39,531 nucleotides of DNA, from positions 1 to 39,531 of the forward strand of contig DATMQA010000044.1 of the NCBI GenBank assembly GCA_035566895.1, read 5' to 3'. The DNA is from DATMQA01 sp035566895 (GTDB taxonomy: Bacteria > Verrucomicrobiota > Verrucomicrobiia > Limisphaerales > UBA8199). Shown piece by piece: positions 23,633 through 29,934 of this stretch; the first letter of the stretch is position 1; the number at the start of each line of letters is the position of its first letter. The notes under the pieces are model-generated. The model saw only the letters and a program-made list of their open reading frames with translations, did not search any database and was not told the origin of the DNA. A program made the translations under genes and the position numbers.

Positions 23633-24619
23633 ATGAAAAACCGCTCCAACCGCCGAAGCTTCCTCAAAAAATCCGCCGCGGCCACTTTGTCCGCGCCGCT
23701 GCTCATGAGTCTAGAAGAATACGCGCTCGCAGCCCAGGAGAGCGCTCCTTCACCGTTGCCAGCCGCCTCCCCTTCCACGTCCACGCTCCCCACCGGCGCA
23801 ATTGGCAAGGTCAAACTTAGCCGGGTGATTTGCGGTGGCAACCTCATCAATGGCTATGCCCATAGCCGCGACCTAATCTACGTCTCTACTCTGCTCAAGC
23901 ATTATTTCACCGACGACAAAATCATGGAGACCTGGGCCCTCTGCGAGCAGCACGGCATCAACACCATGATCCTCCACCCGGCCGAGGCCCAGGCGGTAAG
24001 CCTTTACGAGAAATATCGCGCGCGCGGCGGCCGCATCCAGTACCTGGCTCAAATCGGCCCGACCAGGGATGACCTCAAAACCGAGGTCAAACGCGCCCAG
24101 GACGCCGGCGCCGTAGGAGCCTTTCTCCTGGGCAACCTCAGCGATACGTGGACGCGAGAAGGAGACGTGAAGTCCATCGGTCAATTGCTGTCCATTATCA
24201 AGGACCACGGACTGATCGCCGGTGTTGCGGCCCACGAACTGCGCACCGTGCAGGCGGTGGAGAAGGCCGGGTTCGCGCCGGACTTCTACATGAAGACTCT
24301 TCATGATACCAACTATTGGTCCAAGCGCCGGCCCGACCAAATGAAGGAAGTAATCGATAACTACGCGGCGGACAATTATTGGTGCATGGACCCGAAGGAG
24401 ACCATCGCTTACATGTCCGAACTGCAGCGCCCCTGGATTGCCTACAAAGTGCTGGCCGCCGGCGCCATCCAACCGAAGGCCGGGTTCCGCCATGCTTTCG
24501 AAAACGGCGCTGATTTCATCACTGTGGGCATGTTCGACTTCCAGATCGCCGAAGACGTCGCGGTGGCCAATGAAGTCCTCAAGGTCACTCAGAACCGCGA
24601 GCGCATTTGGCTTGGGTGA
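23633..24619 (+). CDS. Tat-exported TIM-barrel-like protein
   Basis: A 328-aa protein with a twin-arginine signal (NRRSFLKKSAAATLSAPLLM), so it should be exported folded, perhaps with a cofactor. The body (about 55-328) reads as an alpha/beta barrel: VICGGNLINGYAHSRDLIYV, GINTMILHPAEAQAV, IQYLAQIGPTRDD, AGAVGAFLLGNLSDTW, GLIAGVAAHELRTVQAVEKA, DFYMKTLHDTNYWSKRRP, AYKVLAAGAIQPKAGFRHAF, GADFITVGMFDFQIAEDVAV. This matches Tat-signal proteins common in Verrucomicrobia and Planctomycetes near sugar-oxidising genes. It could be an aldo/keto-reductase-like or aldolase-like enzyme. The reaction is unknown. Confidence 0.8.
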   Translation: MKNRSNRRSFLKKSAAATLSAPLLMSLEEYALAAQESAPSPLPAASPSTSTLPTGAIGKVKLSRVICGGNLINGYAHSRDLIYVSTLLKHYFTDDKIMETWALCEQHGINTMILHPAEAQAVSLYEKYRARGGRIQYLAQIGPTRDDLKTEVKRAQDAGAVGAFLLGNLSDTWTREGDVKSIGQLLSIIKDHGLIAGVAAHELRTVQAVEKAGFAPDFYMKTLHDTNYWSKRRPDQMKEVIDNYAADNYWCMDPKETIAYMSELQRPWIAYKVLAAGAIQPKAGFRHAFENGADFITVGMFDFQIAEDVAVANEVLKVTQNRERIWLG

Positions 24620-24706
24620 GTTCGACGTACGGAACGCGGCAAGCCTGTTCGGCGTCCACCTTTAGGATCGCTTCGGGTAAGCGCACGCTTCAGGCCTCGG
24701 CTTCCC

Positions 24707-24738
24707 TCACGTTTCACGTTTTACGTTTTACGTTCACG
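24707..24738. repeat. Degenerate word array (CACGTTT)
   Basis: The array reads TCACGTTTCACGTTTTACG followed by TTTTACGTTCACG: four successive units of the word ACGTTT with one- or two-base spacers. It contains the stop codon (24734-24736) of the minus-strand lipoprotein gene. Related words recur at 18622-18643 and 35672-35700. Confidence 0.6.
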
Positions 24739-25687
24739 GCGCATACGCCCGCCGGAAAGGAATCTTTGTCCGGTCAAATCGCTGGTAGTTCTCGACGCTG
24801 GCGACCCGCGCCAACCGGAAATATTGGTGCAACACCTTTCCGCCTGCCTCTACAAAATGTTCCGTCGCATACCCCACCCCCTTCGAGTTGGAGGAAAAAT
24901 ACTTGAACCCGGTGATCTTGCCCTGGTCGTCCTTTATCCAGTCCACGAAGACCACAGAATGACCCGTCTTGTTGTTGCGGCTGAAATCCAGGAAGTCTCC
25001 CGGGCGGGCGTCCTCCAGTTTCGCGATCTTCCTGCCCAGTCCGTAGGAGATAATACCTAGCTGTGGCGAATCCCCCGGGCCTTCGATGTACCATAGCTGC
25101 AGGAGATTGAACAGATCGGAAAATGACATGCCGTTGAAATCGTCCGGGTCCAGACCTTTCTGGACATTGCGGTACTGCATTGCGCGCACCAACAGTTCGA
25201 AAGTCAGTCCGCAGCAGTAGCTGCACCGGGTCCAGTTGGGATGCGCCTTGGCCACGACGCGGCCCTTGTACCACAAATCCTGCGTCACCCCGTTATACAG
25301 ATCATATTCGAGGGGGTTGCAGCGGTAGGGATACGAACCGTCGGTCGGGTAACAACCAGCCATCGCCAGCACGTACGGGTTGAGCGCGCCTTCTTCGTCG
25401 TCTCTCACTGTGCCCAGCTTCGCTATGTTCTTATCCACCGGCGTGAAATTACGGCCATCGACGGGGTAGCGTTCCTGCCGGAATCCCTCATCGCTTCGTT
25501 GTCCTGGCTCAACGGATGTCTTCAAGACCGGGATCTCGGGGGCGGACGTCGAGGGCGGGCAGGTAGCAACGGTGAGCGCAGTCCTCGATTGAGCAGACGG
25601 CTGTGTCGTGGTCGCGCAGCCTGACCAAAGGCCACCGCACAAACACACCGCCACGGTACCGCCTTTAGCAGCACATTTGAGCTTCAT
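24734..25687 (-). CDS. Lipoprotein with papain-like (NlpC/CHAP-type) amidase features
   Basis: Starting at the ATG at 25687 (MKLKCAAKGGTVAVCLCGG) gives 317 aa with a lipobox LWSGC (Cys24). The C-terminal half has the layout of cysteine amidases or peptidases acting on cell walls: a Cys-rich helix start TRCSYCCGLTFELL (Cys155, 158, 159), LEDARPGDFLDFSRN (the usual PGD-hydrophobic turn), and GHSVVFVDWIKDDQG (His243), with a polar residue in YFSSNSKGVG. Which cysteine is catalytic is not certain. The protein probably sits on the periplasmic face of a membrane. It is divergent from the deacetylase-like gene, and its stop codon lies inside a repeat array. Confidence 0.75.
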   Translation of the reverse strand: MKLKCAAKGGTVAVCLCGGLWSGCATTTQPSAQSRTALTVATCPPSTSAPEIPVLKTSVEPGQRSDEGFRQERYPVDGRNFTPVDKNIAKLGTVRDDEEGALNPYVLAMAGCYPTDGSYPYRCNPLEYDLYNGVTQDLWYKGRVVAKAHPNWTRCSYCCGLTFELLVRAMQYRNVQKGLDPDDFNGMSFSDLFNLLQLWYIEGPGDSPQLGIISYGLGRKIAKLEDARPGDFLDFSRNNKTGHSVVFVDWIKDDQGKITGFKYFSSNSKGVGYATEHFVEAGGKVLHQYFRLARVASVENYQRFDRTKIPFRRAYAP

Positions 25688-25771
25688 CAATGGCGTCATC
25701 GAAAGAGCCCTTATCACAGTCCGGACGAATTCGTCAAGCATCTTTAACCGCCGCTTTCGCGCCTCGACAAA

Positions 25772-25820
25772 CCCGCCAGCTTAGTACACTGTTTACCCAG
25801 ACCACCTGTACGCTGGCGGG
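25772..25820. other. 9-bp inverted repeat upstream of the deacetylase-like gene
   Basis: CCCGCCAGC (25772-25780) is the exact complement of GCTGGCGGG (25812-25820). Inside, GTAC at 25784-25787 faces GTAC at 25808-25811. It lies between the divergent lipoprotein (25687) and deacetylase-like (25883) genes. It could be an operator or a cruciform. No clear promoter was found in this gap. Confidence 0.5.
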
Positions 25821-25882
25821 CAGCATTTGTGTGGGCCGATGTTGTGTTGCTTTATAATCAGAACTGAAGGGACGAATTAGCC

Positions 25883-27916
25883 ATGTGCGCCCCAATGAAC
25901 CGTGCCCGCTTGCCTTGGATTCATGCCGCGACCGCCGGCTTGCTGGTTGCCGCTTCGGTTTGTTTACCCGCGCCGGCTGCGGCCATTGGTGCCGATGCCG
26001 TGGTACTCGTGAACTCGACCAGCCCCGCGTATCCCGATTTCCAGCACCATCTCCAGCCGTACCTCGACAATTTTGGCGTTCCTTACACCGTGCTCGATAT
26101 TTCCAGCAACGCCGTTGACACCAACATCTCCCGTTACTCGGTAATCATTGTCGGACACGGCCAGTTGGATACCAACGGAGTCTTTCTGGGGACGAACGCT
26201 CAACGCAGCCTGACGCTCGCCATTACCAATGGGACCGGCCTAGTCAGTTTCGACGGAGCGTTGGCCTCGAACGGTGGCACACCTCGTTACTCGTTCATCC
26301 AGGCAATCTTCGGCTTTAGCTACGGGTCAGCCGTCTCCGGCACCAGCGTGAGCCTGCCGGCGACAGAACCGGGCTCGCAAATGCACTTCATCACCGCGCG
26401 ACACTCCGCGGGAGATTCGGTTTCGTTGCGCGCCAGCATGAGCGTGCCGGGACTCACGGCGCCTTCCAATGTGACCGCGGTTGCCCTCTCTGGCGGCAAG
26501 CCCCTGGTTGCGGTCACGAAATTCGGCCAGGGCCGCGCGGTTCAATGGAGCAGTTACGATTGGATGGCGATCTCGATCCTGGGCCCGATCGAGGGTCTGG
26601 ATGATGTAGTCTGGCGTGGCATTGTCTGGGCTGCGCGCAAGCCGTTTGTGATGCGGGGCCTGCCCAATTTTGTCACGATGCGAGTTGACGACGTCTCCGG
26701 TCCACTCTGGTGGGCGCATACAGTTACGGATGCCGGATTCAGGCCTTTCCTCAGCGTGTTTTTGAGTAACATCACGGATGCGGCCACCCTCGACCTCCAG
26801 GGTTTGGTAACCAACGGTCTGGCGACGACCTCGATCCACTCGTGGAATTGCTGCAATACCTTTTTCTATTTCAACTACGGCAGCGGGGTTTCGTATTCGG
26901 ATAGCGTAATGTCCAACAACGTTTACCTGGGCGGCCAGTGGCACACCAACCACGCTATTCCCATCTCCAAAATCGCGGTCGCGCACTATTCTGAAATGGG
27001 TCCGAACGCCTTTGCCGGCCTGAAAACCTGGGGCGTCGAGTATGTCACCTTGAAGAATTATCCGGGGACAGTGCGCGATTCGCCCTGGTTGGTCCTGGGC
27101 CCCTACCGGCTCTACGAACCCCAGCAGCTTGGGTCCATCTCTTTACCGGTGTTTTATGCCGATTTCCTCTCCGTGCCCGGGCACCCGGAATTCAACGGCC
27201 AGTTCTTTAATTGCGTCACCGAGATTCGCGACGACCCCTCCTCGTCGTGCGCCGAGTGGTGCCCCGCCAACAGCGATGTCAGCGGCACCATCGGTCGGGG
27301 CACCCGCCAAATTAAACGCGCCCTGGACAGCCTAGTGTTGCCGACGCTTTTTTTCCATGAATGGTGGGTTATTCCCATTCCTCAATCCGCGAACCAAACA
27401 CCGATTACCACCAATAACTGGTTTACGATGGTGCAAGGACTTACGAATAATCTGGCCTCCTATAATCCACTCTATGTCACAATGGATTATGCCTACCAGT
27501 ATGTCCGCGCGACCCGCACCTCGCGTTTGCTCTCCAGCGCCTATGACCCCGCTTCCGGTCAGGTCACAGCCAACTTCTCCGGAACCACCGACCTGGATAC
27601 GCTCGCCTATGTTTACACCGGTGACGATAATGTGATCACTAACGTCGCTGGAACCGTTCCCGCGTTTTCGCAACCGCAGACCGTGCCCATCGCACTGCTC
27701 GAGCCACCATCACTCTCGGTCGCGCGGACACAAACCAACTCCGTGATTCTGACGTGGCCGGGTCCGGCATCCGGGTTTGTCCTGCAACAAAATCCGCTAT
27801 TAGGCGGCACCAACTGGTCGGCGTTGAGCAACATTCCATCAGTCCAGGGCCTGCAGCTTCAAGTCGTTCTGCCCGACCCGACTACAAATTCTTTCTTTCG
27901 GCTGAGTAAACCGTAA
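25883..27916 (+). CDS. Secreted NodB-like (polysaccharide deacetylase-like) protein
   Basis: A 677-aa exported protein (signal peptide to about residue 34, AAAIGA). The N-terminal part (about 38-250) is a Rossmann-like amidotransferase-type fold (VVLVNSTSPAYPDF, YSVIIVGHGQLDTNG, GQGRAVQWSSYDWMA). The middle (about 260-560) starts with FVTMRVDDVSGPLWW, where the Asp-Asp pair matches the first NodB motif, followed by TSIHSWNCC and the HYSEM segment as possible metal-His sites. The C-terminal about 75 residues (SVILTWPGPASGFVLQQNP to SFFRLSKP) belong to the module shared by four proteins here. It may deacetylate or bind a polysaccharide outside the cell. It converges with the glucanase gene (16-bp gap). 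Confidence 0.78.
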   Translation: MCAPMNRARLPWIHAATAGLLVAASVCLPAPAAAIGADAVVLVNSTSPAYPDFQHHLQPYLDNFGVPYTVLDISSNAVDTNISRYSVIIVGHGQLDTNGVFLGTNAQRSLTLAITNGTGLVSFDGALASNGGTPRYSFIQAIFGFSYGSAVSGTSVSLPATEPGSQMHFITARHSAGDSVSLRASMSVPGLTAPSNVTAVALSGGKPLVAVTKFGQGRAVQWSSYDWMAISILGPIEGLDDVVWRGIVWAARKPFVMRGLPNFVTMRVDDVSGPLWWAHTVTDAGFRPFLSVFLSNITDAATLDLQGLVTNGLATTSIHSWNCCNTFFYFNYGSGVSYSDSVMSNNVYLGGQWHTNHAIPISKIAVAHYSEMGPNAFAGLKTWGVEYVTLKNYPGTVRDSPWLVLGPYRLYEPQQLGSISLPVFYADFLSVPGHPEFNGQFFNCVTEIRDDPSSSCAEWCPANSDVSGTIGRGTRQIKRALDSLVLPTLFFHEWWVIPIPQSANQTPITTNNWFTMVQGLTNNLASYNPLYVTMDYAYQYVRATRTSRLLSSAYDPASGQVTANFSGTTDLDTLAYVYTGDDNVITNVAGTVPAFSQPQTVPIALLEPPSLSVARTQTNSVILTWPGPASGFVLQQNPLLGGTNWSALSNIPSVQGLQLQVVLPDPTTNSFFRLSKP

Positions 27917-27932
27917 AGATCTAGCCAAGCCA

Positions 27933-29759
27933 TTAAGGAGAGCCCAACTGGAACACCCGATAGAACCGCTCCGGAGCGTTGGTCGGAGCGGACACCGTAA
28001 CCGGCGGCCCGGTGTCCAGCCAACTGAATGGTCCGCTGTTGGTGGCTTGCACGAACCCGGGCGAGGCTGCCCACGTGGTCAACGCTGGGGAATACTCGAC
28101 CTGAAAATACCGGCCGGCGGACGCATTCCACACCAGGTCGAAGGCGCCCTGCGCAGGCACGGGCTGAATGTTAAGCGGCACGAAAGGCAAGGAAACAAAC
28201 CCTCCGCGCTGTAGGCCACGCTGGACCTCGGCGTTTTGCATGAAAAGCTGCCAAACGCGCTGCGTGCGATAATTCTCGATCATGATGACGATGGGCCCTT
28301 GATCAATTCCCAACTCATCGGTGTCGAACCACCCCTGGCCGAGATTGAAGGCATCGCGGAAACTGTAAGCAGTCCATATGCGAGTCCGCGCATTTGTGTA
28401 GATATATTTCATCGTCGGTAACGAATACTCGGGTGTAAAGGGGATAGAACCGCCGGCGGCGGTAGGAGCAATGGTGCCGTTGTCCGAGCCGCTGGGTGGA
28501 ATTCCATGAACCGCGTAGCCGGAAGGGTCGTCGCTGGCCGTCAGTCCCCACACATTGGTGGTGCCGTATCCTGTGAAATGCCCGGGATTTGCGACTGCAT
28601 ATGCTACTTGCGCCAACGACGCCCGGCGCGAGTTTTCGAAATACGTGCAGTTGTGGCTGTTCATGTACGGATCGGCGATGTGTCGGAAATCGATCCAGCA
28701 GTGGGAGTATTGATACACAAATAGAGGCGCCAGGTGGACATATGCCTGTCCATAATTGGTGATCCACGAATAGCCGCTGGTCCATTGACCCCAGGCCGAA
28801 GCCGGCAAGGGATTGGTCGCCGTGCCCAGGCCCAAAATGTAAATAATCATTCCTTCGTTATAGCCGATCCAATTGCCGAAACCGGAAAAGCCAGTCGTCG
28901 GTTGCCACCCCATCGCAACTGCGTTCCCGCCTTGAGACATAAAATTCCAGTCCACCCGGTTGAAAATGGAATCGGCCGCGGCCCGGATGGAAGTTTCATC
29001 AGCACTGGTGCCGTTGAAATATTGTTTGGCGTAGAGTATGCCACCCAGCAATAGCGCCGTATCGATCGAAGATAACTCGGTGCTGCCGGCCCGTAAGGCC
29101 GTGTTCATGTCGAGGAAATGGTAAAACCAGCCTTTGTAACCAATAATCCCTGAAGTTCCCGAACCCTGCGGGCCATTCGAAAAAGTGTTCAGCGTGGTCA
29201 GCACCCGCGCGACACCCTGCGTCCGCGTTATCCAGCCGTGGTCGATCGCAATTCCAATGGCAGTTAGACCAAACCCCACCGCGGCAATACTGCAGGCCGA
29301 ACCTGTTGCACTCCGGTCCGGCACCAAACCGTTGGCCGGGTTAGCCAGATACCAGAAGTAATCGAAACAGGTCTCCTGCACGTAATCGAGGAACTCGTTG
29401 TCACTTGCGAACGCGTGCGGCGTCACTCCCAGGACCGAGGAAGGAGTGCTCTCCACCGAGCCGGTGGTGACCGCAGTCACATAGTAAAAGTTCGTCTGTC
29501 CATTTACGACACTGCTGCTCACATCGCAGTACCCGGGCGAGGTGAGCAGGGTCGATGTCACCAGGGTAAAGGGTCCGCCGGAACCTGCCGTCGAGCGATA
29601 AACCCGATAACCCCCCAATGTCGGATCGCCGCTTTTGTCCCAGTGCAAAACGATGCTTTTATCACCGGCGCGGCTGACAACTCCAGATGGGGCTTGGATG
29701 GCGATTGCGCTGTGGAAGGCAAACAAAGCAGTAAACTCAAGAATCGAAATGGCTTTCAT
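27933..29759 (-). CDS. Secreted GH144-type (glucoamylase-family) glucanase
   Basis: Starting at the ATG at 29759 (MKAISILEFTALFAFHSAIA) gives 608 aa with a signal peptide. An FN3-like domain follows (about 22-110: PSGVVSRAGDKSIVLHWDKS, GGYRVYRSTAGSGG). The (alpha/alpha)6 catalytic domain (about 118-515) has the marks of the glucoamylase family PF10091, now GH144: ETCFDYFWYLANPANGLVPD, AAVGFGLTAIGIAID, YNEGMIIYILGLGT and DQGPIVIMIENYRT. Characterised GH144 members are endo-beta-1,2-glucanases; whether this one shares that substrate is inference. The C-terminal module ends ERFYRVFQLGSP. It is divergent from the carbohydrate-binding protein gene. Confidence 0.88.
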   Translation of the reverse strand: MKAISILEFTALFAFHSAIAIQAPSGVVSRAGDKSIVLHWDKSGDPTLGGYRVYRSTAGSGGPFTLVTSTLLTSPGYCDVSSSVVNGQTNFYYVTAVTTGSVESTPSSVLGVTPHAFASDNEFLDYVQETCFDYFWYLANPANGLVPDRSATGSACSIAAVGFGLTAIGIAIDHGWITRTQGVARVLTTLNTFSNGPQGSGTSGIIGYKGWFYHFLDMNTALRAGSTELSSIDTALLLGGILYAKQYFNGTSADETSIRAAADSIFNRVDWNFMSQGGNAVAMGWQPTTGFSGFGNWIGYNEGMIIYILGLGTATNPLPASAWGQWTSGYSWITNYGQAYVHLAPLFVYQYSHCWIDFRHIADPYMNSHNCTYFENSRRASLAQVAYAVANPGHFTGYGTTNVWGLTASDDPSGYAVHGIPPSGSDNGTIAPTAAGGSIPFTPEYSLPTMKYIYTNARTRIWTAYSFRDAFNLGQGWFDTDELGIDQGPIVIMIENYRTQRVWQLFMQNAEVQRGLQRGGFVSLPFVPLNIQPVPAQGAFDLVWNASAGRYFQVEYSPALTTWAASPGFVQATNSGPFSWLDTGPPVTVSAPTNAPERFYRVFQLGSP

Positions 29760-29848
29760 GCCGCGCAGCTCTGAACTTGTAGCTAATATATTACCTCCAA
29801 AAAGGGAATAAAACAAATTTCAGCTTGTTCCATTTGGGAAAAGGAACG

Positions 29849-29879
29849 TTGACAACGCGTCAGAGCGTGCCAATATAGA
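29849..29879 (+). promoter_or_regulatory. Candidate promoter for the carbohydrate-binding protein gene
   Basis: TTGACA (29849-29854) is followed at 17 bp by AATATA (29872-29877) or at 19 bp by TATAGA (29874-29879). The likely transcript start is about 45-50 bp upstream of the ATG at 29935. Confidence 0.5.
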
Positions 29880-29934
29880 GTTAACCTCAGGTCGCAAGCG
29901 CCAACCGTAGTTGCGTTGCACATGATTGATAAAG

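Noticed and set aside
23612..23640. GAAA next to GGCC stems, reminiscent of a hammerhead ribozyme core
   Set aside because: The required CUGAUGA element and the third stem are absent, so it is only a GNRA-capped hairpin.
24707..24738. CACGTTT repeats as a possible CRISPR or iteron array
   Set aside because: The units are 6-7 bp, degenerate and without spacers, and there are no cas or replication genes nearby.
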